NCBI RefSeq assembly: GCF_020510625.1 | Contig: NZ_CP075191.1 | Coordinates: forward strand, 1,712,001-1,776,000 | DNA: 64,000 nucleotides | Origin: Ferribacterium limneticum | GTDB taxonomy: Bacteria; Pseudomonadota; Gammaproteobacteria; Burkholderiales; Rhodocyclaceae | Reading direction: 5' to 3' | In this document: piece after piece, positions 55,103-64,000 of the stretch | Layout: each line of letters opens with the position of its first letter | Position numbering within the stretch: the first letter of the stretch is position 1 | Made by a program: the position numbers and the translations under genes | Notes under the pieces: generated by a model | What the model was told of the DNA's origin: nothing | What the model saw: only the letters and a program-made list of their open reading frames with translations | Database searches by the model: none

Positions 55103-55735
55103 ATGACCATGAAGTTCTACATGACCCCGGGTTCGTGCTCGACCGGAATCCACATCCTGCTCGAAGAATGCGGCCTGGTTTTCGAGGCCTACGTCGTCAA
55201 TCTGCTGGCTGGCGACCAGTACAAGAAGGAGTACGCCGCGATCAATCCCAAGGGCACCATCCCGGCGCTGGTGCTGGATGACGGCACGGCGCTCACCGAG
55301 TTTTCCGCCATCGCCTGGTGGCTGGCCCGCAGCTATCCGAAGCGCAAGCTGCTACCGGAAAGCCTGAAGGACGAGGTGCAGGTGCTGAGCGTCATGAATC
55401 ACGCCGTGCATACGCTGCACACTCAGGGCTTCGCCCGCATCTTCACCACCGAACGCTTTGCGCCGAGCAGCTCGGACCACGAATCGGTCAAGGCGCAGGG
55501 GCGGCAGATCATCGACAAGGCCTTTGCCTTCGTGAATCGTGAGCTGGCCGGGCGGCAATATGTCGTCGATCACTTCACGATCGCCGATGCCGCGCTGTTC
55601 TATGTCGAGTTCTGGGCCGACCGCATCGGCATTCCATTGCCGGAAAACTGCGAGGCCCACTACCGCCGCATGCTGACCCGCCCGGCCGTGCGCCAGGTGC
55701 TGGCGGAAGAGGGCTACGCTTCGGTGTTGCGCTGA
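55103..55735 (+). CDS. Beta-class-like glutathione S-transferase
   Basis: A 210-residue GST. The thioredoxin-like N-terminal half starts MKFYMTPGSCSTGIHILLEECGL, where the cysteine is at the position of the beta-class catalytic Cys10 when counted from the second Met. NPKGTIPALVLDDGTALTEFSAIAWWLA holds the cis-Pro and the glutathione-binding E-S motif (here EFSAI). The C-terminal helical domain has FTIADAALF. Substrates are unknown. GAGGAAAAACCGA precedes the ATG; the gene stands alone. Confidence 0.85.
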   Translation: MTMKFYMTPGSCSTGIHILLEECGLVFEAYVVNLLAGDQYKKEYAAINPKGTIPALVLDDGTALTEFSAIAWWLARSYPKRKLLPESLKDEVQVLSVMNHAVHTLHTQGFARIFTTERFAPSSSDHESVKAQGRQIIDKAFAFVNRELAGRQYVVDHFTIADAALFYVEFWADRIGIPLPENCEAHYRRMLTRPAVRQVLAEEGYASVLR

Positions 55736-55813
55736 GCGCCGCGCCGGAAATGGAAAGCCCTGTTACATTTGCAGGCCTTTCCGATCTGCACTGACACGCT
55801 GCCAAGAGATTCA

Positions 55814-56413
55814 ATGACCGCCACTCCGGAACACTTCATTCAGGCCATCGCCCTGTTCGACGCCGCCAACGCACAGGATCCCAATCAGGACGAAGGCCAG
55901 CCAAAAGAGCTGCTGTACGCCCGGCGCATGACCGAGATGATCGGTCGATTTGCGCCGGAGGCCAGCGAAGTCGCCCAGCTTGCCGTGCGTGCCCAGCATA
56001 TAAAGCGGTGGACTGTGCCGCGCAGCAATTACCCGCTCGGCAAGCCCGGCTACTTTGCGTGGCGTACCGGGCTCTATCGCTTTCATGCCGAAACGGCCGG
56101 CGAGTTGATGCGCCAGGCGGGTTACGACGAAGCGATGATCGACCAAGTTAAGCTGGTAGTCAGCAAGCAAGGCATCAAGACCAACGCCGATACCCAGATG
56201 CTGGAGGACGTCAGTTGTCTGGTTTTTATCGAGCACTACATGCTTGGCTTTGCCGGCCAGCAGGCTGATTACACCGAAGACAAGTGGCTCGGCATCATCC
56301 GCAAGACGTGGTCGAAAATGTCGGGCGCCGCCCAGACCTTCGCCACGACGGGCGGCATCAAGCTGCCTGAGGCGCTGGTGCCGCTGATCCTGAAAGCGGT
56401 TGCCGGGGGCTGA
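55814..56413 (+). CDS. DUF4202-like protein
   Basis: A 199-residue soluble helical protein. FIQAIALFDAANAQDPNQDEG, LLYARRMTEMIGRFAPEASEVAQLAVRAQHIKRWTVPRSNYP and DVSCLVFIEHY are what I remember of DUF4202, a widespread helical family with an HD-domain-like arrangement of H/D residues; its function is unknown. I start at ATG 55814. It is 78 nt downstream of the GST gene on the same strand. Confidence 0.75.
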   Translation: MTATPEHFIQAIALFDAANAQDPNQDEGQPKELLYARRMTEMIGRFAPEASEVAQLAVRAQHIKRWTVPRSNYPLGKPGYFAWRTGLYRFHAETAGELMRQAGYDEAMIDQVKLVVSKQGIKTNADTQMLEDVSCLVFIEHYMLGFAGQQADYTEDKWLGIIRKTWSKMSGAAQTFATTGGIKLPEALVPLILKAVAGG

Positions 56414-56483
56414 TTGGTCGGATCAACCCGGGAAAGCGGCCAGAATTGAAATTGCCGGTATCCGCTGCAGTGGCAGCGGGGCC

Positions 56484-56645
56484 CTAGGCCCGGCGATCTT
56501 CGCCCGGTCGTGGCTGGCTGCGGCGTTCCGGCCGAGAAGGGTCGCGCACGCCACGCCCGCGCAAAATCAGCGCCGGGACTGCGAACAGAAAAACCAGGAT
56601 AAGGGCTGCGAGCAGGAAGTGATTGTCGAAAATTTCTTGTAGCAC
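56484..56645 (-). CDS. Small single-span membrane protein
   Basis: A 53-residue protein: a short N-terminal part, one hydrophobic helix (FLLAALILVFLFAVPALIL) and a very basic tail (RGRGVRDPSRPERRSQPRPGEDRRA). The GTG start at 56645 has AGGAG seven nt before it; the frame also opens at an ATG 27 nt earlier. The topology rule (basic tail inside) suggests the N terminus is outside. Function unknown. Confidence 0.5.
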   Translation of the reverse strand: MLQEIFDNHFLLAALILVFLFAVPALILRGRGVRDPSRPERRSQPRPGEDRRA

Positions 56646-56712
56646 CGAACGCTCCTGAGCGTGGCTGGCCAAGCCGGCCTCTGTTCATTCTAGGCTATTG
56701 CCACCGTCTTTT

Positions 56713-57033
56713 TTAGCCGGCAGTAGGTCCGAACATCGCCAGGAGCGTCAGGTCTTCCGTGATGTCGAAAAATGAATGTTGCGTCGTCGCCTGGATGAAA
56801 AGGAGGGTTCCCGGACCGACATCCTGCTCCTGGGTATCGACGCGCACCCTGGCTTTGCCTTCCAGCACCATATAGAGCTCATCTTCGAGGTGAGGCGCCT
56901 GCATGTCCCGGGAGCCAGCGGGAAGTCTGTAAACGGCACACGACATTTGTGAAGCTCTCAAAAATTCGAAGAAGCTGGGCTCGGAACCGGCCACTTTTGC
57001 CTTCAGCTCATTGATGTCGAATACCTTCCACAT
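56713..57033 (-). CDS. Cupin-domain protein
   Basis: A 106-residue single-domain cupin. The metal-binding motifs are partly preserved: APHLEDELYMVLEGKARVRVD (H, E and D/E) and PGTLLFIQATTQHSFFDI (terminal H). A role as a small metal-dependent enzyme or sensor is possible, but the function cannot be predicted. I start at 57033 (CGGGAGAGTTTTGCC before ATG). Confidence 0.75.
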   Translation of the reverse strand: MWKVFDINELKAKVAGSEPSFFEFLRASQMSCAVYRLPAGSRDMQAPHLEDELYMVLEGKARVRVDTQEQDVGPGTLLFIQATTQHSFFDITEDLTLLAMFGPTAG

Positions 57034-57180
57034 GGCAAAACTCTCCCGGATATTGATGTTGGACCAAGCTATGTTGCCACACGCCAACCCGCGCCAAGCG
57101 GGAATTCAGAAAAGTCCAAGCCTTGGGCGAGCTGGATGTGTGAAAAATGAGGGCCAAGCCCCCAATTCTGCTCAGCTAAC

Positions 57181-57249
57181 CGTCATTCCCGCGAAGGCGG
57201 GAATCCAGGGCTTACGCATTTACTGGGTTCCCGCTTTCGCGGGAACGAC
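57181..57249. repeat. ATTCCCGCG inverted repeat (copy 2)
   Basis: CGTCATTCCCGCG with GGCGGGAATCCAG on the left and CTGGGTTCCCGC with CGCGGGAACGAC on the right form an imperfect 69-nt palindrome. It is the same repeat as 52263-52326 and lies just past the glpD stop, where it could act as a mRNA-stabilising hairpin or terminator. Confidence 0.85.
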
Positions 57250-57270
57250 AAATTTTAAAAACTGTCCGCC

Positions 57271-58833
57271 TTAAGCACTCAGCCTGAAGCGTCTGGCGCT
57301 GTCGTGCGCCGCTTCGATCATCGCCGTCAGCCGTTCGGGCGACGGCTGCAGTTCTTCAGCGAATAGCCCGGCAATGCGTTCGATCGTCACTTCGGCAGCG
57401 GCAGCATCGTGGAAGAGGGCACGCGTCCGGCGCGCCAGGATGTCTTCGATCGTCCGTGCCGCTTCATGGCGGATGGCAAAGCGGACCATGGCTTCGGTAT
57501 AGGGCAGCGCCGGGTGCAACGGTTGCTCATGGCCGGGCAGTGTGGCGAGTTGATGTGCGTCGGTGCCGTAGACATCGTTGCCTGGCTGGGCCGGGCTGGC
57601 GTGCAGTTTCAGCGATTGGGTTGGGCACGGCACGGCTTTCAACCGGCCGACTTCAATGGCACGGTCGATGACCTGCTCAGCCATCAGCCGGTAGGTCGTC
57701 CATTTGCCGCCGGTAATCGTGATCAGGCCGCTGTCGCTGACCAGCACCGCGTGTTCGCGCGACAGGGCAGCGGTGCTCTTGCCATCCTTGTTGTCCGGAT
57801 GGATCAGCGGGCGCAGGCCGGCGTAGGCACTGCGAATGTCGGCCCGGGCGGGTGACCGGGTGAGCACGCTGGCGGCGGTACGCAGCAGGAAGTCGATCTC
57901 ATCGGCCAGCGGCTGCGGGTCGTTCAGTTGGGTGAGTTCGGGGCGCGGTGTATCGGTGGTGCCAAGCAGCACCTTGCCCTGCCAGGGAATGGCGAACATG
58001 ACGCGGCCGTCTTCGGTTTCCGGGACCAGAATCGCCTGCTGGCCGGGCAGGAAATCGGCATCGACGACAAGGTGGATGCCTTGGCTGGGGGTGAGCAGCG
58101 GGGCGGCATTGCTGTCATCGAGATGTCGCACGCTGTCGGCATGCACGCCGGTCGCGTTGATCACCACCCGGGCCTGGATTTCAAATTCCTCGCCAGTTTC
58201 GGCGTCGCGCAGGATGGCGCCGGTGACCCGGCCACCCGCCTTGATCAGCCGGGTGGCTGGCAGGTAATTGAGGCAGGTGGCCGCGAGGTCGGTGGCCGTG
58301 CGCATCAGCGTGATGGCCAGCCGCGCGTCGTCGAACTGGCCATCCCAGTAGCGGATGCCGCCGCACAAACCCGTGCGGCGCAGGCCGGGCAGGGCGTCGA
58401 TCACTTCCTGACGGTTGAGGCTGCGCGAGCGTGCCATGTTTTGACTGCCGGCCAGCAGGTCGTACATCGTCAGGCCGGCGCCGTAGAGCAGGCGGTCGAA
58501 GTGTCGCCAGGCAGGGATAATGAAGGTCAGCGGATGCACCAGATGTGGTGCGTTATGGAGCAGACGGGCGCGTTCGAGCAAGGCGTGGCGCACCATCGCA
58601 ATGTCGCCCTGGCGCAGGTAGCGCACCCCACCGTGGATCAGTTTGGTGCTGCACGACGAGGTTCCCGACACGAAGTCGCGGGCTTCAACGAGCAGGGTGC
58701 GGTAACCGCGTGCTGCCGCGTCGACAGCTGCCCCCAGACCGCTGGCGCCACCGCCGATGATCAGGATGTCCCAGGGGTGAGGCTCGCGCAGCCTGGCCAG
58801 GCTGTCTTCGCGGCTGAATGAGGCGTTGCTCAT
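57271..58833 (-). CDS. glpD: Glycerol-3-phosphate dehydrogenase (FAD, GlpD/GlpA type)
   Basis: A 520-residue flavoprotein oxidising sn-glycerol-3-phosphate to dihydroxyacetone phosphate with electrons to the quinone pool. [39 protein letters not shown] binds [34 protein letters not shown] and [18 protein letters not shown] are family motifs. I start at ATG 58833, which overlaps the glpK stop (ATGA). It forms an operon with glpK, as in many glycerol-utilising bacteria. Confidence 0.93.
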   Translation of the reverse strand: MSNASFSREDSLARLREPHPWDILIIGGGASGLGAAVDAAARGYRTLLVEARDFVSGTSSCSTKLIHGGVRYLRQGDIAMVRHALLERARLLHNAPHLVHPLTFIIPAWRHFDRLLYGAGLTMYDLLAGSQNMARSRSLNRQEVIDALPGLRRTGLCGGIRYWDGQFDDARLAITLMRTATDLAATCLNYLPATRLIKAGGRVTGAILRDAETGEEFEIQARVVINATGVHADSVRHLDDSNAAPLLTPSQGIHLVVDADFLPGQQAILVPETEDGRVMFAIPWQGKVLLGTTDTPRPELTQLNDPQPLADEIDFLLRTAASVLTRSPARADIRSAYAGLRPLIHPDNKDGKSTAALSREHAVLVSDSGLITITGGKWTTYRLMAEQVIDRAIEVGRLKAVPCPTQSLKLHASPAQPGNDVYGTDAHQLATLPGHEQPLHPALPYTEAMVRFAIRHEAARTIEDILARRTRALFHDAAAAEVTIERIAGLFAEELQPSPERLTAMIEAAHDSARRFRLSA

Positions 58834-60338
58834 TCGGCTTTCGCCCAATGCAGGCTGCGTTCTACGGCGCGGTGCCAGTCGGCGAACAGTTCGGTACGCC
58901 GGCTTTCGGCCATGGCTGGTTCAAAGCAGTGTTCGGCCTGCCACATTGCCGTCAGTTCGGCTTCGTCACGCCAGAAACCAACGGCCAGCCCGGCCAGATA
59001 TGCCGCCCCGAGTGCCGTGGTCTCGGTGATTTTCGGCCGTACCACCGGTACGCCGAGCAGATCGGCCTGAAACTGCATCAGCAGGTCATTTTTCGCGGCG
59101 CCACCATCGACCCGCAGTTCGCTCAGGCGCTGGCCGGCATCGTTTTCCATCGCCTGCAGCACTTCGGCGCTTTGAAACGCGATGGCTTCCAGCGCGGCAC
59201 GGGCAATGTGGGCCCGAGTGGTGCCGCGCGTCAGGCCGAATAGGGCGCCACGGGCAAACGGATCCCAGTACGGCGCGCCGAGGCCGGTGTGGGCGGGCAC
59301 CAGATAGACGCCGCCGTTATCCGGCACGCTGGCGGCCAGTGCCTCGATCTGGTCGGCGCTGGAAATCAGCCCCAGGCCGTCGCGCAACCACTGCACGGTG
59401 GCGCCGCCCATGAAGACGCTGCCTTCAAGCAGATAGGTGGTGTGGCCCTGGCGTTGCCAGCCAACGGTGGTCAGCAGCCGGTGGCTGGAGGCCATGGGTG
59501 CCTGGCCGGTGTTCATCAACAGGAAGCAGCCGGTGCCGTAGGTGCTCTTGGCCATGCCATGTTCGAGACAGGCTTGCCCGAAAGTGGCGGCCTGCTGGTC
59601 GCCGGCCATGCCGCTGAGCGGAATCTCGGCGCCCAGCCATTCGGCGGCGATGGTGGCTATCTCGCCGCTGCTGTCGACGATGCGTGGCAGCAGCGCTGGC
59701 GGAATGTCGAGCAAGGCCAGCAACTCGTCGTCCCAGCAGCGGCGGTGGATGTCGAAGAGCAGGGTACGCGAGGCATTCGACGGATCGGTCACATGGGCTT
59801 GCCCGCCCGAGAGCTTCCAGGCCAGCCAACTGTCGATGGTGCCGAAGGCCAGTTCGCCCCGTTCGGCCCGGGCGCGGGCGTCGGGAATGTGGTCGAGCAG
59901 CCACTTCAGTTTGGTGCCGGAAAAATAGGCATCGACCACCAGGCCGGTGCGTTCGCGGAACAGTTCGGCATGGCCGGCCGCTGTCAGTTCGTCGCAAATG
60001 CCGGCGGTGCGGCGATCCTGCCAGACGATGGCGCGGTGCAGCGGTTCGCCGGTGCTTCGATCCCAAAGCACCGTGGTTTCGCGCTGGTTGGTGATGCCGG
60101 CAGCGACGATCTGCGTTGCCGAAACGCCGTTGTCGCGCAACACGGCGCGCGCCACGGCCAACTGCACCTGCCAGATTTCATCGGTGTCATGCTCGACCCA
60201 GCCGGGCTGGGGGTAGTGCTGGGTGATTTCCTGCTGGGCGATGCCGTGAATATTGCCATGCCGCCCAAACAAAATGGCGCGGGCGCTGGTCGTGCCCTGG
60301 TCGAGTGCGAGAACAAACTGGTCGGAACGGGCTTCCAT
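58830..60338 (-). CDS. glpK: Glycerol kinase
   Basis: A 502-residue FGGY-family kinase that phosphorylates glycerol with [69 protein letters not shown] and [27 protein letters not shown] are diagnostic. It is 5' to glpD. No GlpF facilitator or GlpR regulator is in view. Confidence 0.95.
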   Translation of the reverse strand: MEARSDQFVLALDQGTTSARAILFGRHGNIHGIAQQEITQHYPQPGWVEHDTDEIWQVQLAVARAVLRDNGVSATQIVAAGITNQRETTVLWDRSTGEPLHRAIVWQDRRTAGICDELTAAGHAELFRERTGLVVDAYFSGTKLKWLLDHIPDARARAERGELAFGTIDSWLAWKLSGGQAHVTDPSNASRTLLFDIHRRCWDDELLALLDIPPALLPRIVDSSGEIATIAAEWLGAEIPLSGMAGDQQAATFGQACLEHGMAKSTYGTGCFLLMNTGQAPMASSHRLLTTVGWQRQGHTTYLLEGSVFMGGATVQWLRDGLGLISSADQIEALAASVPDNGGVYLVPAHTGLGAPYWDPFARGALFGLTRGTTRAHIARAALEAIAFQSAEVLQAMENDAGQRLSELRVDGGAAKNDLLMQFQADLLGVPVVRPKITETTALGAAYLAGLAVGFWRDEAELTAMWQAEHCFEPAMAESRRTELFADWHRAVERSLHWAKAE

Positions 60339-60496
60339 GTTGAACTCCGGCGAGCGTTGTCTGGCCAGTATAACCGGCTATGTCCGGGGCGATCGGTGTC
60401 TTGAAAGACGCACCCATGTGTTGGCTCGGGATGGATGAGTCTGCCTCCGTTTCTGGCTTTACACTCAAAGCTTTCAGTAACCCCGCGCTCAACACA

Positions 60497-60772
60497 ATGA
60501 CCATCGAAATCTCCTCTGATGCAAGCAAGGCGGCCATCGCCTCGATTCAGCGTTACTTTTCCGAAAATATGGACGAGGAAATCGGCAACCTCGCTGCCGG
60601 CGCGCTGCTTGGGTTTTTCCTGAAAGAGATCGCCCCCATCGCATACAACCAGGGCGTGGCGGATGCCCAGGCGCGGTTGCAGGCAAGGGTGGCGGAGCTC
60701 GATGTCGAGGTGTACGAAGACGAGTTTCAGTACTGGTTGAAGCAGGGGCGGCCAGGCAAACGCCGTGGATGA
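60497..60772 (+). CDS. DUF2164 domain protein
   Basis: A 91-residue protein: ISSDASKAAIASIQRYFSENMDEEIGNLAAGALLGFFLKEIAPIAYNQGVADAQARLQARVAELDVEVYEDEFQYWLKQ. This matches DUF2164, a small helical family of unknown function. I start at the ATG 60497. It lies between the divergent glp operon and purL. Confidence 0.82.
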   Translation: MTIEISSDASKAAIASIQRYFSENMDEEIGNLAAGALLGFFLKEIAPIAYNQGVADAQARLQARVAELDVEVYEDEFQYWLKQGRPGKRRG

Positions 60773-60833
60773 ATTGAGCGCCCTGTCCGGCCTTGGCCCA
60801 CACCCCAAACTCCGGCTCCGTGGCCACCTCAGG

Positions 60834-60839
60834 TATAAT
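60834..60839 (+). promoter_or_regulatory. Probable -10 element of purL
   Basis: A perfect TATAAT lies 35 nt before the purL ATG. The region at the -35 distance has no match to TTGACA, so activity is uncertain; no PurR-like operator was recognised. Confidence 0.45.
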
Positions 60840-60874
60840 GCCGGCCTCTCCGCCTAACCTGAAATCAACCTCCA

Positions 60875-63800
60875 ATGGCCGACATTCTTTGCATCAAGGG
60901 CGACGCCGCCTTCTCCGCCTTCCGTCTGCAACGCCTGCAAGCCCGCTTGGTCGCGGCCGTTTCGGATATCGAATCCGTGGTGGCCGATTACTGGCATGTC
61001 GTGGCGCAAAAGCGCGTCCTGAATGTCGATGAGCGCGCCAAGCTGGCGACGCTGCTGGAAGAGAAAGCGGCCGGCGCTGAAGCTGGCGAACTGTTCCTCG
61101 TCGCGCCGCGCATCGGCACCATTTCGCCGTGGTCCTCGAAGGCCACCGACATCGCCTGGAACTGTGATCTGGATGCCATCGAGCGCATCGAGCGGGTCAT
61201 CGCCTTCCACGTTGTCGTTAAAAACAATCGCGCCCTGACTGCCGAAGAAAAGAAGACCGTCGCCGGCCTGCTGCACGACCGGATGACCGATTCCGTGCTG
61301 CCCGGTTTTGACGCCGCCGGTGAGCTGTTCCGTCACTTCGAGCCTAAGCCGCTGAATACCATCGATGTGCTGGCCGGTGGCAAGGCCGCCCTGGTCGACG
61401 CCAACGGTTCGCTCGGTCTGGCGCTGTCAGACGATGAAATCGATTACCTGCTCGACGTCTTCACCAAGGCCGGCCGCAACCCGACCGACGTCGAACTCAT
61501 GATGTTCGCCCAGGCCAATTCCGAGCACTGCCGCCACAAGATCTTCAATGCATCGTGGGTCATCGACGGCCAGGCCAAGGACAAGACCCTGTTCGGCATG
61601 ATCCGCGAAACGCATGCCGCCGCGCCGCAAGGCACGATCATGGCCTACGCCGACAACGCCTCGATCATCGAAGGCGCCACCATCCAGCGTTTCTACCCGG
61701 ATGCCGACCGCGGCTACAGCTACAAGGAAGAGCTGACCCACATCCTGACCAAGGTCGAGACGCACAATCACCCGACGGCCATTTCGCCGTTCCCCGGTGC
61801 GTCGACTGGTTCCGGCGGCGAAATCCGCGACGAAGGCGCCACCGGCAAGGGTTCCAAGCCGAAGGCCGGCCTCTGCGGCTTCTCGGTCTCCAACCTCAAC
61901 CTGCCGGACGCCCCGCAGCCGTGGGAACACGCCTACGGCCGTCCGTCGCGCATCGCCTCGGCCCTCGACATCATGCTCGAAGGCCCGATTGGCGCGGCAG
62001 CATTCAACAACGAATTCGGCCGTCCGAACCTGACCGGCTACTTCCGCACCTACGAGCAGGACGTCGCCGGTACGGTGCGTGGCTACCACAAGCCGATCAT
62101 GATCGCCGGCGGCCTGGGCAGCATCCAGGCCGAGCAATCGTTCAAGGACGAAACCTTCCCGGTCGGTACCAAGTTCGTGCAACTGGGTGGTCCCGGCATG
62201 CTGATCGGCCTCGGTGGCGGTGCCGCCTCGTCGATGACGGCCGGCTCCAATGCCGAAGACCTCGATTTCGCCTCGGTCCAGCGCGGCAACCCGGAAATCC
62301 AGCGCCGCGCGCAGGAAGTCATCGACCGCTGCTGGCAGATGGGCGCCAACAACCCGATCCTGTCGGTGCATGACGTTGGTGCCGGCGGCGTTTCCAATGC
62401 ACTGCCGGAACTGGCCCATTCGGGCGGCGTCGGCGCCGTGTTCGACCTGCGCAAGGTGCCGACCGAAGAGCCGGGCATGTCGCCGGCTGAAATCTGGTCG
62501 AACGAATCGCAGGAACGCTACGTGCTGGCCATTCCGCCCAACCGCATCGCCGAGTTCCAGGCCATGTGCGAGCGCGAGCGCTGCCCGTTCGCTGTCGTCG
62601 GCGAAGCGACCGGCGACGGCCACCTGACCGTCACCGATGCCCATTTCGGCGTCAATCCGGTCGACATGGAAATGGAAGCGCTGCTCGGCAAGCCGCCGCG
62701 CATGACGCGCGACGTCAAGCATGAGCCGGAAACCTTCGTTTCCTTCGACGCCACCGCCATCGAACTCAAGGACGCCGCCTACCGCCTGATGCGTCTGCCG
62801 ACCATCGCTGACAAGACCTTCCTGATCTCCATCGGCGACCGCTCGGTCGGCGGCATGACCGCCCGCGACCAGATGGTCGGCCCGTGGCAGGTGCCGGTGG
62901 CCGACGTCGCCGTCACCACGATGGGTTACCAGGGCTACCTCGGCGAAGCCTTCGCCATGGGCGAGCGCACCCCGCTCGCCGTGTTCGACGCGCCGGCGTC
63001 CGGCCGCATGGCCATCGGCGAGGCACTGACCAATCTGGCCGCTGCCGATGTCGGCGAACTCGGCAAGGTCAAACTGTCTGCCAACTGGATGGCGCCGTGC
63101 GGCGTCGCCGGTGAGGATGCCCGCCTGTTCGACACCGTTGAAGCCGTCTCTGACCTGTGCAAGGCGATTGGTGTATCAATCCCGGTCGGCAAGGATTCGC
63201 TGTCAATGCGCACCGCCTGGGAAGAGGGCGGCGTCAAGAAGCAGGTCGTGTCGCCGCTATCCTTGGTCGTCACCTCGTTTGCTGCGGTCGACGACGTGCG
63301 CAAGACGAAAACCCCGCAACTGGCCGTCGATCAGGGCGAAACCGAACTGCTGCTGCTCGATCTCGGCCAGAACCGCCTCGGCGGCTCCTGTCTGGCCCAG
63401 GTATACAACGCCACCGGCAGCGATGCGCCGGATGTCGACGACCCGGCCAAGTTGAAGGGCCTGTTCGATGCCGTGCAAAAACTCAACCGCGACGGCCTCC
63501 TGCTCGCCTACCATGACCGCTCCGACGGTGGCTTGTTCGTCGCCGCCTGCGAAATGGCCTTTGCCACGCGCCGTGGCGTCTCGCTCGATCTCGACGGCAT
63601 CTGCTACGACGCCGGGGCCGGTGATGTCGATGGTTCCGAGAAACTGACCAACCTGCTGGCCGGCCGCGATTTCGAAAACATCGTGCGCGCCCTGTTCAAC
63701 GAAGAACTCGGCGCCCTGATCCAGATTCGCCGCGCTGATCGTGAAAAGGTCACGACGGTATTGCGCGCCCTGCGTGTGCCCTACCACTTCGTCGGCACCA

Positions 63801-64000
63801 TGAACGAGTGGGATGAAATCCGCGTCACCCGTAACGCCAAGCGCGTGCTGCGCGAGAAGCGCGTCGACCTGCAGCGCGCCTGGTCGGAAACCAGCTACCA
63901 GATGCAGACGCTGCGTGACAACCCGAGCTGCGCGCAGCAGGAATTCGACCGCATCCTCGACGTCACCGATCCCGGCCTGACGCCGAAGCTGACTTTCGAT
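60875..64000 (+). CDS. purL: Phosphoribosylformylglycinamidine synthase (partial, 5' part)
   Basis: The first 1042 codons of the large single-chain PurL (about 1300 residues when complete), which makes FGAM from FGAR with glutamine and ATP. The N-terminal substrate-binding domain precedes SEHCRHKIF, and [55 protein letters not shown] and HDRSDGGLF mark the two AIRS-like halves. The frame is open to the last base, so the C-terminal glutaminase domain lies outside the window. Confidence 0.96.
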   Translation, partial: MADILCIKGDAAFSAFRLQRLQARLVAAVSDIESVVADYWHVVAQKRVLNVDERAKLATLLEEKAAGAEAGELFLVAPRIGTISPWSSKATDIAWNCDLDAIERIERVIAFHVVVKNNRALTAEEKKTVAGLLHDRMTDSVLPGFDAAGELFRHFEPKPLNTIDVLAGGKAALVDANGSLGLALSDDEIDYLLDVFTKAGRNPTDVELMMFAQANSEHCRHKIFNASWVIDGQAKDKTLFGMIRETHAAAPQGTIMAYADNASIIEGATIQRFYPDADRGYSYKEELTHILTKVETHNHPTAISPFPGASTGSGGEIRDEGATGKGSKPKAGLCGFSVSNLNLPDAPQPWEHAYGRPSRIASALDIMLEGPIGAAAFNNEFGRPNLTGYFRTYEQDVAGTVRGYHKPIMIAGGLGSIQAEQSFKDETFPVGTKFVQLGGPGMLIGLGGGAASSMTAGSNAEDLDFASVQRGNPEIQRRAQEVIDRCWQMGANNPILSVHDVGAGGVSNALPELAHSGGVGAVFDLRKVPTEEPGMSPAEIWSNESQERYVLAIPPNRIAEFQAMCERERCPFAVVGEATGDGHLTVTDAHFGVNPVDMEMEALLGKPPRMTRDVKHEPETFVSFDATAIELKDAAYRLMRLPTIADKTFLISIGDRSVGGMTARDQMVGPWQVPVADVAVTTMGYQGYLGEAFAMGERTPLAVFDAPASGRMAIGEALTNLAAADVGELGKVKLSANWMAPCGVAGEDARLFDTVEAVSDLCKAIGVSIPVGKDSLSMRTAWEEGGVKKQVVSPLSLVVTSFAAVDDVRKTKTPQLAVDQGETELLLLDLGQNRLGGSCLAQVYNATGSDAPDVDDPAKLKGLFDAVQKLNRDGLLLAYHDRSDGGLFVAACEMAFATRRGVSLDLDGICYDAGAGDVDGSEKLTNLLAGRDFENIVRALFNEELGALIQIRRADREKVTTVLRALRVPYHFVGTMNEWDEIRVTRNAKRVLREKRVDLQRAWSETSYQMQTLRDNPSCAQQEFDRILDVTDPGLTPKLTFD

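Overview
The window looks like chromosomal DNA of a betaproteobacterium, most likely in the order Rhodocyclales (Dechloromonas/Azonexus-like). This is inferred from gene content and order, not from a database match: an EpsL-type exopolysaccharide outer-membrane protein and a PEP-CTERM-linked CAAX-protease relative, a PHA phasin, 400-residue TrpRS, the rimP-nusA-infB-rbfA-truB-rpsO-pnp run, gcvT-H-P behind a tandem glycine riboswitch, and uniformly GC-rich coding sequence. No rRNA, CRISPR array, prophage or recognisable defence island is present. Almost all of the DNA is ordinary core genome with short accessory insertions.

Layout. 1-3115: end of a TonB-like gene, a porin, a periplasmic coiled-coil protein and a CPBP/CAAX-type membrane protease. 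3203-7712: a PhoB-like response regulator with no kinase beside it, EpsL, then (minus strand) WcaJ-type sugar transferase, VanZ-like protein and a lytic transglycosylase. 8257-9794: two small unknown genes and a phasin. 10114-14944: a 1402-residue SNF2-type helicase, a GIY-YIG protein and a small unknown gene. 15040-18274: exonuclease, YceH, arginase and a DnaJ-like protein. 18281-23662: the glycine cleavage operon gcvT-gcvH-gcvP plus a coupled unknown gene, with promoter, two-aptamer glycine riboswitch and terminator. 23741-29737: PHP phosphoesterase, YciO-type protein, site-2 protease, trpS, LAB_N protein, scpA, scpB, rluB. 29743-38497: the NusA/IF2 operon, rpsO and pnp. 38542-39344: dksA, tRNA-Pro, tRNA-Arg. 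39366-39437: phased GTCCC repeats. 39543-47556: RND efflux system with an alpha/beta hydrolase and a divergent LysR regulator. 47625-48512: 5'-truncated IS3 element. 48665-53594: sbcD-sbcC. 53687-57033: assorted small genes. 57271-60338: glpK-glpD. 60497-64000: a DUF2164 gene and the first 1042 codons of purL.

How the genes work together. The 2.4-7.7 kb block suggests envelope/exopolysaccharide biogenesis: WcaJ loads the first sugar on undecaprenyl phosphate, EpsL is an outer-membrane part, and the CAAX-like protease belongs to the PEP-CTERM/exosortase world, yet no exosortase or PEP-CTERM protein is in view. The gcv genes form a glycine-sensing catabolic operon. The 29.7-38.5 kb block is the classic transcription/translation-coupling gene set. 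The LysR-hydrolase-RND set looks like an inducible export module.

The most interesting observations are: (1) a two-armed palindromic repeat inserted in frame inside sbcC, with a second copy (arms in the opposite arrangement) upstream of gcvP; (2) a glycine riboswitch with an additional hairpin in its inter-aptamer linker; (3) a TrpRS with a four-cysteine pattern like that of iron-sulfur TrpRS enzymes; (4) an alpha/beta hydrolase whose nucleophile serine is replaced by aspartate; (5) phased GTCCC repeats downstream of tRNA-Arg; and (6) terminator-like hairpins in the rimP-nusA leader. I did not find a clearly new multi-gene system.
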